Part shown: positions 15,697 through 22,754 of the stretch, piece by piece
Layout of the letters: every line of letters starts with the position of its first letter
Position numbering within the stretch: the stretch's first letter is position 1
NCBI GenBank assembly: GCA_003153315.1
Contig: PLYA01000021.1
Location: 1-33,100, forward strand
Direction of reading: 5' to 3'
Length of the DNA stretch: 33,100 nucleotides
Origin: Bacteroidota bacterium
GTDB lineage: Bacteria; Bacteroidota; Bacteroidia; B-17B0; Aurantibacillaceae
The notes under the pieces: model-generated
Databases searched by the model: none
The model's input: only the letters and a program-made list of their open reading frames with translations
Told to the model about the DNA's origin: nothing
Translations under genes and position numbers: made by a program

Positions 15697-16224
15697 TTAT
15701 GCCTGATAATTAGTTTTAATAAATTGAACTATTCTTTCTGCAGAAACCTTAATACTTTCTTTATCTGTATAAACAATTAAGTCAGCATCAATAGGCATTT
15801 CAAAAGGGTCGTTTATACCCGTAAGGTTACGTATTTTATCGCTATGATTATCGGGTAAAAGCGCTTTTTTATATAACCCCTTAGTATCTCTTTTAATTAA
15901 TTCGCTTATATCACAATTAATAAAAATAGTTTTTACATTTTTATATGTATTCTTCAGTTCCTTTCGTATTTCTTCGTAAGGATTTATAGCGCAAATAATG
16001 GTTACTATGTTATGAGTTGAAAATTTATCGGCAATAAATGCTAATCTTCTGATATTTTCACAACGGTCTTGTTTACTAAAGCCTAAATCTTTTATAATAT
16101 GTTTACGATACTCATCTGCATCAATAATTTCAACAGGAATATTTAATTGTTCTAACTGTATTTTTGTTTGCAGGGCAAGCGTTGTTTTCCCTGCTCCACT
16201 CATGCCGCAAAATTGTATAATCAT
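15697..16224 (-). CDS. cysC: Adenylylsulfate (APS) kinase
   Basis: Phosphorylates APS at the 3' position to form PAPS, the sulfuryl donor. 175 residues, near the usual length of monofunctional CysC. The Walker A loop GMSGAGKTT is at 7-15. The APS-binding region IDADEYRKHI and KDLGFSKQDRCENIRRLAF at about 45-63 match the family pattern, as does RDTKGLYKKAL further on. It heads a three-gene operon with two sulfotransferases, so its PAPS is probably for sulfonation rather than for assimilation. No ATP sulfurylase (CysDN) is in the window, so APS must come from elsewhere. It is divergent from a small gene at 16298. Confidence 0.93.
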   Translation of the reverse strand: MIIQFCGMSGAGKTTLALQTKIQLEQLNIPVEIIDADEYRKHIIKDLGFSKQDRCENIRRLAFIADKFSTHNIVTIICAINPYEEIRKELKNTYKNVKTIFINCDISELIKRDTKGLYKKALLPDNHSDKIRNLTGINDPFEMPIDADLIVYTDKESIKVSAERIVQFIKTNYQA

Positions 16225-16297
16225 GTATGATAAATATCAAGTCCAAAGTAGAAAAAAATTCGTAACATAGCATTGGTTTTATTAGATATTTAATTTG

Positions 16298-16570
16298 ATG
16301 AGGGAAAGTTTATCTGTAAAAATACGTTTTAATACGTATTTTAAAGAGGGTGACAGTAAAGTTAAAGAATGGCGCGTACTAGTTAATGGTGTTGAATATT
16401 TTTGCAATCATGTTACCATAAATTGCCCCTCAAAAACAACCAAAGATTTTATAGAAGGCATAGGAGATAAATGGCACATTAGTTGCGAACCTAAGCATAT
16501 TGAATATATAAAAGATGAAAGGATAACGGATGATAGCTCTACCCTTTTTAAAGAAATAATTTTAAGTTAG
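16298..16570 (+). CDS. Small conserved-looking protein with KWHISCE motif
   Basis: 90 residues from the ATG at 16298; a TTG one codon earlier is possible. Family not recognised with confidence. It reads as a small beta-rich soluble protein: strands around SVKIRFNTY and KEWRVLVNGVEYFC, then VTINCPSKTTKDF, then GDKWHISCEPKHIEYI. Three cysteines are present (two in the middle, one in the WHISC motif). No signal peptide or membrane segment is seen. It is divergently placed 73 bp from the APS kinase start, so it may share regulation with the sulfation operon. Codon use looks ordinary for the region. Function unknown. Confidence 0.7.
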   Translation: MRESLSVKIRFNTYFKEGDSKVKEWRVLVNGVEYFCNHVTINCPSKTTKDFIEGIGDKWHISCEPKHIEYIKDERITDDSSTLFKEIILS

Positions 16571-16589
16571 GCTTAAAATTAGCTTTGAA

Positions 16590-18149
16590 CTATTTCTTTG
16601 ATGAATCAATCATTACTCTTTCAGTTTGATTAGCCAATTGCCAGGCAGTAAAGAATACCAATCTGCTTATCTTTTCCATTTTGTTAAAATTTATCTTTTC
16701 TATATCATCAGTTGGTTCATGATAATCTTCGTGAACACCGTTAAAATAAAATATTACAGGCACATTATTTTTAGCAAAGTTGTAATGATCGCTTCTGTAA
16801 TAAAAACGATTTGGGTCTTTCTCATCATTATACGTATAATCAAGTTGCAGGTTTGTATATGTTTTATTAGCTTGTTCTGATATTTTATGCAACTGACTGC
16901 TTAGTTTATCGCTACCTATTAAGTAAACATAATTTGGATTATCTTTATGTGTATCATCTAATCTTCCAATCATATCTATATTCAAATCACAAACAGTTTT
17001 ATTTAATTCAAATACAGGATGCTCGGTATAATATTCACTACCAAGCAAGCCTTTCTCCTCACCTGAAAAATTTAAAAACAAGATGCTTCTGCGTGCACCT
17101 TTACCTTGCTTTTTAGCTTCTTCAAAAGTTTTTGCCAATTGCATAACAGCTACGGTTCCGCTGCCATCATCATCTGCGCCATTATAAATTTTTTCATCTT
17201 GTACCCCCAAATGATCATAATGAGCAGATATAACCAATAATTCGTTTTTTAAATCAGTTCCTTCTATATATGCCATTACATTTTCTGCACTTACCTTTTC
17301 TTTACCTTGTTTGAGGTTTAATTCAATATTTGTTTTACTTGAAAAATGTAAAGGTTTTGCAGTTAAAGAAATTTTATCAATAATTACATTTGTTTTTTGT
17401 TTTGACGATACCAGTATCTCATCTGCCATTTGCTTGGATATATATATAATAAGGGGATAATCAGTAAGAGAACCATTGTCAATAGCCATCCGGTTGTGTT
17501 TAAGTCTGCGTTCCTGTTGGGCATAACTTACGGTAATATTAGTATCTACCACCAACAAATATTTAATTCCTTGCTTTTTTGCTTCAGCTTGCTTAATACG
17601 GTGGTTAGTTGCCCAAGGGCTTGCCTCAGTATTTTGCGATATAATAGATTTTCCATCTGAATTATAAGGCTCTCCGCCAAGTATCATTACAGCTTTGTTT
17701 TTTACTTCTACCCTATCATAATCATTATAAACCTGCGTATTTATACCATACCCACAAAACTCAATATCTGTAATACTAATAGTAGTATCACCGGTAATAT
17801 TTGCCCATGAATAATAATCTGTGGTTTGGTTATATGCTCTTTTATTAATATTAAGTTTTAATTCAGGAGGATTAAATACCGCCAAAGGATAGGTTTGCTG
17901 ATAACCCTCTTTCAGATTATTTAACGGAGGAATACCTATGTTTTTATAGTATTTAGTAATATATTCAGCAGCCATTGCTTGCCCTTTTTTTCCGGTTTCT
18001 CTTCCCTCATATTCATCTGAAGCTAAAACAGTCAGATTCTTTTTCATTCCCTCGGCAGTAATGTATTTAGAGAACCTTATTGCGGTTGTATCAGGTTGTT
18101 GTGCCACTATAAAGGCAGGCACACAACATAAAATAAATATTCTTTTCAT
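16590..18149 (-). CDS. Secreted M28-family zinc aminopeptidase
   Basis: 519 residues from the ATG at 18149, which gives a clean signal peptide (MKRIFILCCVPAFIVAQ). A frame start at 18164 adds five residues and would lie almost on the -7 box, so it is rejected. The mature part has a PA-like insert and a peptidase domain with the co-catalytic zinc ligands: His in SAHYDHLG, the bridging Asp in GADDDGSG, the Glu pair in SGEEKGLLGS, Asp in NIDMIG and the last His in HEDYHEPTDD. It acts as an exported aminopeptidase. It ends 19 bp from the small gene at 16298-16570, tail to tail. Confidence 0.92.
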   Translation of the reverse strand: MKRIFILCCVPAFIVAQQPDTTAIRFSKYITAEGMKKNLTVLASDEYEGRETGKKGQAMAAEYITKYYKNIGIPPLNNLKEGYQQTYPLAVFNPPELKLNINKRAYNQTTDYYSWANITGDTTISITDIEFCGYGINTQVYNDYDRVEVKNKAVMILGGEPYNSDGKSIISQNTEASPWATNHRIKQAEAKKQGIKYLLVVDTNITVSYAQQERRLKHNRMAIDNGSLTDYPLIIYISKQMADEILVSSKQKTNVIIDKISLTAKPLHFSSKTNIELNLKQGKEKVSAENVMAYIEGTDLKNELLVISAHYDHLGVQDEKIYNGADDDGSGTVAVMQLAKTFEEAKKQGKGARRSILFLNFSGEEKGLLGSEYYTEHPVFELNKTVCDLNIDMIGRLDDTHKDNPNYVYLIGSDKLSSQLHKISEQANKTYTNLQLDYTYNDEKDPNRFYYRSDHYNFAKNNVPVIFYFNGVHEDYHEPTDDIEKINFNKMEKISRLVFFTAWQLANQTERVMIDSSKK

Positions 18150-18165
18150 AAGATATAATCTCATG

Positions 18166-18173
18166 CAAATATA
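18166..18173 (-). promoter_or_regulatory. -7 box of the M28 peptidase gene
   Basis: TATATTTG on the minus strand, 16 nt upstream of the chosen ATG at 18149. The upstream ATG at 18164 begins 1 nt after the box, so it would be untranscribed or at the very 5' end, supporting the downstream start. Confidence 0.5.
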
Positions 18174-18198
18174 AATTAAATTGTAACTGATTAGTCAC

Positions 18199-18897
18199 TT
18201 AAACCATACTAAGCATAGCCTTTTGCAATTCTTCTAAACCCAGAGAAGCAACCTTTTTAATATGTTTTACATTTTGCAAAACCGCATCATCAAAAGTACC
18301 CGGATCAACTAAATATTTAATTGCATTGAGAGTAGCATAATGTATCAATCCTGCTGCCGGATATACCAATAAGGATGTGCCTACCGTAATTACTATATCT
18401 GCCTGAGTGATTAAGTTAATTGCATTCTCCATTTCTGGAACCATTTCTCCAAACCACACTATATGTGGCCTTAGCTGAGAACCCTTTTCGCAGAGTTCTC
18501 CTAGTTTTATTTCCTGCTTTTTAATAGAGTAAATAAGTTCTTCATCCACGGATGAGCGCATCTTCCGAATTTCTCCGTGCAAATGCAATACTTTTTTAGA
18601 GCCAGCACGCTCATGCAAATCGTCCACATTTTGGGTAATAATCTGTACATCAAAATGCTTTTGCAAGTCGGCTAAGATTAAATGCCCTTTATTGGGTTTG
18701 GTATTTATAACCTGTTTTAAACGTTCATTATAAAAGCGCAAAACAAGTTCTTTATTTCTTTCCCAAGCCTGAGGTGTAGCCACATCTTCCATACGGTATT
18801 CTTCCCATAAACCATTGGTATCTCTAAAAGTTTTGAGACCGCTTTCGGCACTCATACCCGCACCGGTAAAGACTACTATTTTTTTTTGTTTTGTCAA
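18199..18897 (-). CDS. cobB: Sirtuin NAD-dependent protein deacylase
   Basis: Sir2-family enzyme using NAD to remove acyl groups from lysines. GAGMSAESGLKTFRD (NAD site), TQNVDDLHERAG, catalytic His in HLHGEI, WFGEMVP and GTSLLVYPAAG are all visible. The FYNERLKQV segment holds the Tyr-x-x-Arg pair that favours succinyl and other acidic acyl lysines in CobB/SIRT5. The zinc-binding CxxC pairs are not present: only one Cys is seen, in LCEKGSQLRP. No ATG is available; the first in-frame TTG (18906) lies inside the -7 box TATATTTG (18911-18904). The next TTG at 18897, 6 nt after the box, is the better start and gives 232 residues. Confidence 0.9.
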   Translation of the reverse strand: MTKQKKIVVFTGAGMSAESGLKTFRDTNGLWEEYRMEDVATPQAWERNKELVLRFYNERLKQVINTKPNKGHLILADLQKHFDVQIITQNVDDLHERAGSKKVLHLHGEIRKMRSSVDEELIYSIKKQEIKLGELCEKGSQLRPHIVWFGEMVPEMENAINLITQADIVITVGTSLLVYPAAGLIHYATLNAIKYLVDPGTFDDAVLQNVKHIKKVASLGLEELQKAMLSMV

Positions 18898-18903
18898 GGT
18901 AAA

Positions 18904-18911
18904 CAAATATA
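18904..18911 (-). promoter_or_regulatory. -7 box of the sirtuin gene, deciding its start
   Basis: Minus strand TATATTTG followed by six bases and a TTG codon at 18897. The upstream alternative TTG overlaps this box and would not be in the mRNA. Confidence 0.5.
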
Positions 18912-18966
18912 GTATTTGTATTTAACTCATGGTTTTTATTTATCTGTTTCGCCGAATACTTTGCAT

Positions 18967-20607
18967 TTAAACAGGCTCCACTTCGTTTGGTACAAATTCA
19001 AATATGTTTCCGTTAAATAAGCCTTTATCGCTTAGTTTTAGGTGGGGTATTACCAACAGGGCTAAGAAAGATAAAGTCATGTAAGGTGCATGGAGGGTAC
19101 TGCCCAATTGTTTGGCAGCTTTATCTATGGTGGTATATTTTTCTGCAACTATATTTATATCTTCCGTTGTCATAATGCCGGCAACAGGCAACGGAAGTAC
19201 TTGTTTATTGCTTCCATTACTTAAGGAAATACCTCCTTTATTTTCTATAATAAGATTTACGGCATTACACAAATCAGTGTCATTAGTGCCTACAGCTACT
19301 ATATTATGGCAATCATGTGCTACACAACTTGCAATGGCCCCGTGCTTTAATCCGATGTTCTTTACAAAAGCAATAGCAACGGGAGCATCGGCATAGCGGT
19401 TTACCACCACTATTTTTAATACATCATCATTGGTATTACTTTCCAGAAATCCATTGACTTTGTGTGCAGGATAAACACCTTCATTAGTAATAAGTTGCCC
19501 GTCTATGGCTTCAATAACACGTATGTTTTTGCTTTGTGCTTTTATTTTAAAATCGTTTGGAGTTTTTTTAGAGCAATTAAAGTTATTAATCACGCTTGCT
19601 TCTACTCGTTTAATATTGCTCTTTCCATTCTGTGCAACGCACTGCCCTTTTATATAAGTAGCTGATACATTAAAGTCAGTGAGATTATCAGTAATTATAA
19701 AATCAGCGCTATCCCCTACCCTAAGCATACCAACGGGTAAGTTGTAGTGTTTGATAACATTATAAGAAGCAGCCCTAAGCACATCAAACAAATCATGTCC
19801 TTTGGCGATAGCTCTTTTTACCAAGAGATCAATATGCCCTATCAACAAGCCATCAGGGTGTTTATCATCTGAACAGAACATAATTTGTTCAGGGTATTCT
19901 TTCAATAAAGGTATCAGCGTTTCAAAGTTCTTAGCTGCGGAACCTTCTCGTATCATGACCTGCACACCAAATTTCAATTTCTCTAATGCCTCCTCATACA
20001 TATAACATTCATGATCGGTACTGATGCCCGCAGAGAAATAATCTTTCATTACCTCGCCCATTAAGCCTGGTGCATGTCCGTCAATGGGTTTATTATGTTT
20101 CTTAGCTGCTTGCAGTTTTTCATGTACTTCCTTATCCTTATTAATAACACCCGGAAAGTTCATTACCTCTGCCAGATAAACAATCTCCGGGCGAGCCATT
20201 AATTGTTCAATATCTTTAGCATTAATAATGGCTCCTGCGGTTTCAAAAGAAGTAGCAGGCACGCAAGAAGGTGCTCCAAAAAAGAAATGAAAGGGTACTT
20301 TATTTGCATTATCCAGCATATATTCTATACCTGCAACACCCACTACGTTAGCTATCTCATGGGGGTCTGAGATGGTTGCTACCGTACCATGCACCACAGC
20401 GGCACGTGCAAATTCAGACGGAATAAGCATAGAACTTTCTACATGCACATGGGCATCTATAAAACCCGGAAGTATATATTGATCAGGTGCGTTATTAATC
20501 TCCTTGATAGAAATTATCTTTCCTTTCTCCATAAATACCTCAGCAGGGTAGATTCTTCTTCTATGAATATCAACTAAATTGGCTTGAATAAAGATTGTAT
20601 TTGTCAT
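18967..20607 (-). CDS. ade: Adenine deaminase
   Basis: Converts adenine to hypoxanthine and ammonia in purine salvage, in the cytosol. 546 residues, typical of the bacterial Ade family. The amidohydrolase metal motif is ILPGFIDAHVHVESSM with His53 and His55. ATISDPHEIANVVG, DGHAPG, STDHECYM and FCSDDKHPDGL are the further family blocks, and the C-terminal half contains SCVAHDCHNIVAVGT. The start ATG at 20607 lies 8 nt after a TACCTTTG box, so it has a very short leader. The sirtuin gene follows 60 bp downstream with its own box. Confidence 0.95.
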   Translation of the reverse strand: MTNTIFIQANLVDIHRRRIYPAEVFMEKGKIISIKEINNAPDQYILPGFIDAHVHVESSMLIPSEFARAAVVHGTVATISDPHEIANVVGVAGIEYMLDNANKVPFHFFFGAPSCVPATSFETAGAIINAKDIEQLMARPEIVYLAEVMNFPGVINKDKEVHEKLQAAKKHNKPIDGHAPGLMGEVMKDYFSAGISTDHECYMYEEALEKLKFGVQVMIREGSAAKNFETLIPLLKEYPEQIMFCSDDKHPDGLLIGHIDLLVKRAIAKGHDLFDVLRAASYNVIKHYNLPVGMLRVGDSADFIITDNLTDFNVSATYIKGQCVAQNGKSNIKRVEASVINNFNCSKKTPNDFKIKAQSKNIRVIEAIDGQLITNEGVYPAHKVNGFLESNTNDDVLKIVVVNRYADAPVAIAFVKNIGLKHGAIASCVAHDCHNIVAVGTNDTDLCNAVNLIIENKGGISLSNGSNKQVLPLPVAGIMTTEDINIVAEKYTTIDKAAKQLGSTLHAPYMTLSFLALLVIPHLKLSDKGLFNGNIFEFVPNEVEPV

Positions 20608-20615
20608 TCTAACGG

Positions 20616-20623
20616 CAAAGGTA
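20616..20623 (-). promoter_or_regulatory. -7 box of ade
   Basis: Minus strand TACCTTTG, exact TAnnTTTG match, in the 24-bp gap between ade and the upstream serine hydrolase. It leaves about two leader bases before the ATG. Confidence 0.5.
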
Positions 20624-20631
20624 AACTATGT

Positions 20632-21735
20632 TTACAGTTGGTCGGTAATTTGCTTAAAATAAGATGCCCAATTAAGGCGTTGGTCTCTGTATTTACTAAG
20701 TTTTACAATTACAATATTTTTATACGGACAAATATAAATATGCTGCCCCAAATAGCCCTGTGCCTGATAACTTCCATCATTTTCTAACCACCATTGATAT
20801 TTATATTCAGAAGAGCCCCCTTCGGTAAGGTCGACATGTGAGCTTTGTTCTACCCAACTTACAGGTAGTATTTGATTGCCATTGTAATTACCTTTGTTAA
20901 GATACAATTTTCCAAATTTGGCAAAGTCCCTGGCGCGGGCATTTAAACAACAAAAGGTTTTTTCCATCCCATCTTTCTTTTGGTCTATACTCCATGATGC
21001 ATCAAACTCCATACCCAATGGAGTCCATATTTTTTCCTGTAAGTATTGCGTAATGGTTTTGTCCTTTATGGCGCGTTCCAAAACCAAACCAAGTATCTCG
21101 CTGTTAGCACTTTTATATTCAAACTTTGTTCCGGGTGGATAAGCTAATTTTAGCCTCAACACATGTTTGCGAAGATACATGCCATAATAATACCCTGCCA
21201 CATCACTAAAAGGCGTACTATACTTCTCGTTAAATCGTATGCCCGAAGTCATTTGCAAAACATGCTTAATCTTTACTTTATCAAAGCCATTCTTTTTTAA
21301 TTCGGGAATGTAATTGGTAACGGGTTCTTCTACCGATTTGATAAACCCATCTTGAATGGCACAGCCAATTAAAGCCGATGTAAATGACTTTGCCATAGAG
21401 AAAGAAGGCACCATAAGTGTTTTATCTTTATCACGAAAATAGTTTTCGTATAGGATGGTATCATTACGAATTACGATAAAAGCAAGTGTGCTTTGGTCGG
21501 CTAAGAACTGAACCAGATTAATCATTTTACCTTTATGCATAATAGTTTCAGGCATTTTTTGATTAGTTTTTGCATAAAACATAAAAGGCGTGGGAGATGC
21601 CTTTAAGTCTCTTTTGGCAAACTTCTTATAATCGTGTATATCAGAAAAGTTATATATAATAAAACGCACTATTTTGCAAGAGCTTACTAATAGAAGACAG
21701 CAGATAGTAATTACAAAAAATAACTTACGTTTCAT
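20632..21735 (-). CDS. Serine hydrolase lipoprotein, class C beta-lactamase/NylB-like
   Basis: 367 residues with a lipoprotein signal (MKRKLFFVIT...LLVSSC, lipid-modified Cys20), so it is expected to be membrane anchored. The nucleophile motif SxxK is Ser113-Met-Ala-Lys116 in PSFSMAKSF. The tyrosine motif is FEYKSANSEILG, which has Tyr-x-Ser instead of the Tyr-x-Asn of true class C enzymes and is close to 6-aminohexanoate-dimer hydrolase (NylB) types. The third motif is near GYLGQHIYICP. It probably cleaves an amide or ester; a beta-lactamase role is unlikely. Its promoter (TTTG, 17 bp, TAATTTTG) lies directly beside repeat array 2. Confidence 0.9.
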   Translation of the reverse strand: MKRKLFFVITICCLLLVSSCKIVRFIIYNFSDIHDYKKFAKRDLKASPTPFMFYAKTNQKMPETIMHKGKMINLVQFLADQSTLAFIVIRNDTILYENYFRDKDKTLMVPSFSMAKSFTSALIGCAIQDGFIKSVEEPVTNYIPELKKNGFDKVKIKHVLQMTSGIRFNEKYSTPFSDVAGYYYGMYLRKHVLRLKLAYPPGTKFEYKSANSEILGLVLERAIKDKTITQYLQEKIWTPLGMEFDASWSIDQKKDGMEKTFCCLNARARDFAKFGKLYLNKGNYNGNQILPVSWVEQSSHVDLTEGGSSEYKYQWWLENDGSYQAQGYLGQHIYICPYKNIVIVKLSKYRDQRLNWASYFKQITDQL

Positions 21736-21779
21736 GTTTTTAAGCCAATAATAGGGGAAATATACTCAATTTAATGCTG

Positions 21780-21808
21780 CAAAATTAGTGTAAAAAAGCT
21801 TCAACAAA
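21780..21808 (-). promoter_or_regulatory. Promoter of the serine hydrolase gene
   Basis: On the minus strand TTTG (21808-21805), 17-bp spacer, TAATTTTG (21787-21780). Both elements match the Bacteroidota consensus, with the spacer at the short end of the accepted range. About 40 nt of leader precede the ATG at 21735. The -33 element abuts the end of the 21-bp array. Confidence 0.55.
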
Positions 21809-21809
21809 G

Positions 21810-21956
21810 GTTTTTACTACTTTAAAGAGCGTTTTTTAGATTTGTAAGGATGCTCGTAGAGTTTTGAAAGGAGTTTGTTACGTTTTAAAAAACGTTCGTT
21901 AAGTTTTAAAGGGAGTTTTTCAAAATTCGAAGGGCGTTTGTTAAGTTTTATAAAGC
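21810..21956. repeat. 21-bp tandem array 2 (seven degenerate units)
   Basis: Seven units of exactly 21 bp, starting at 21810, 21831, 21852, 21873, 21894, 21915 and 21936. Units are diverged but share GTTTGTTAAGTTTTAAA-like wording. T-runs recur about every 10 bp, as in intrinsically bent DNA. The minus strand is open for 41 codons without an ATG and reads as heptapeptides such as LNERFLK, RNKLLSK and LYEHPYK, ending in TAG TAA just before the serine hydrolase promoter. The rest of the spacer (21957-21988) shows nothing. Coding is doubtful; promoter-proximal bending is an alternative. Confidence 0.7.
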
Positions 21957-21988
21957 TCTGTCCTTAGAAAATATAAAACAAGTTAATT

Positions 21989-22636
21989 TTACTGCATTAA
22001 AGCCTCAATAGTCTTTAAAGGCTCAGGAGAAGAAAACACGGTATTGCCGGCAACCAGCACATCGGCACCTGCTTCAAGCAATTTTTTGTAGTTATGTAAG
22101 TCTACCCCCCCGTCAATTTCGATCAGGGTTTGACAACCTTTATCTTTTATCATTTGTTTTAGCTGAGCTACCTTTTTGTAGGTATTTTCTATAAATTTTT
22201 GTCCGCCAAAGCCGGGGTTTACGCTCATCATACATACCAAATCGGTATCGGGCAAAATATCTTCTAGTACACTCACAGGGGTATGGGGGTTAAGTGCCAC
22301 ACCGGTTTTCATGCCTGCTTCTTTAATATTCTGAAAGGTGCGGTGCAAATGGGTACTTGCCTCATAATGCACGGTTAGTATATGGGCACCCACGTTTTTA
22401 AACTCGGTAATATAGCGCTCAGGTTGCACAATCATTAAATGCACGTCCAATGGTTTTTTGGCATACTTATTTATAGCCTTAATTACAGGAAAACCGAAAG
22501 AAATATTGGGTACAAACACACCATCCATCACATCAATATGAAACCAAGGGGCTTTGCTTTGGTTAACCATCTCAATATCCTTTTGGAGGTTGGCAAAATC
22601 TGCCGAGAGAAGAGATGGAGCTACAATGTGGGGCAT
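21989..22636 (-). CDS. rpe: Ribulose-phosphate 3-epimerase
   Basis: Interconverts ribulose 5-phosphate and xylulose 5-phosphate in the pentose phosphate pathway. TIM-barrel protein of 215 residues from the ATG at 22636. The family blocks APSLLSADF, FHIDVMDGVFVPN, DVHLMI, VHYEAS and MSVNPGFGGQ are visible, including the metal/acid residues in HIDVMDG. A TTG at 22645 would add three residues, but it lies inside the -7 box TAACTTTG (22650-22643); the ATG 6 nt after the box is the better start. Confidence 0.96.
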   Translation of the reverse strand: MPHIVAPSLLSADFANLQKDIEMVNQSKAPWFHIDVMDGVFVPNISFGFPVIKAINKYAKKPLDVHLMIVQPERYITEFKNVGAHILTVHYEASTHLHRTFQNIKEAGMKTGVALNPHTPVSVLEDILPDTDLVCMMSVNPGFGGQKFIENTYKKVAQLKQMIKDKGCQTLIEIDGGVDLHNYKKLLEAGADVLVAGNTVFSSPEPLKTIEALMQ

Positions 22637-22642
22637 AAGTTG

Positions 22643-22650
22643 CAAAGTTA
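22643..22650 (-). promoter_or_regulatory. -7 box of rpe, deciding its start
   Basis: Minus strand TAACTTTG, six bases, then the ATG at 22636. This implies a leaderless rpe message. Confidence 0.5.
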
Positions 22651-22719
22651 TAAGTTAAAAACGATAATTTATACCTAAAACCTTTTAAATTTTAGGTTAT
22701 GAATTTTGACTTAAATTAC

Positions 22720-22727
22720 TACTTTTG
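22720..22727 (+). promoter_or_regulatory. -7 box of the parvulin gene
   Basis: TACTTTTG, exact TAnnTTTG match, 27 nt before the ATG at 22755. No -33 TTG at standard spacing. Confidence 0.45.
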
Positions 22728-22754
22728 GCATCCTAAAATAAAACACAATTAAGT

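Noticed and set aside
13525..16224. Capnine-type sulfonolipid biosynthesis
   Set aside because: The genes are sulfate-transferring (PAPS) enzymes, not cysteate synthase or the serine palmitoyltransferase-like enzyme used for sulfonolipids.
20632..21735. Antibiotic-resistance beta-lactamase
   Set aside because: The Tyr motif lacks the Asn of class C enzymes and the protein is a lipoprotein of the NylB-like group, so resistance is not supported.
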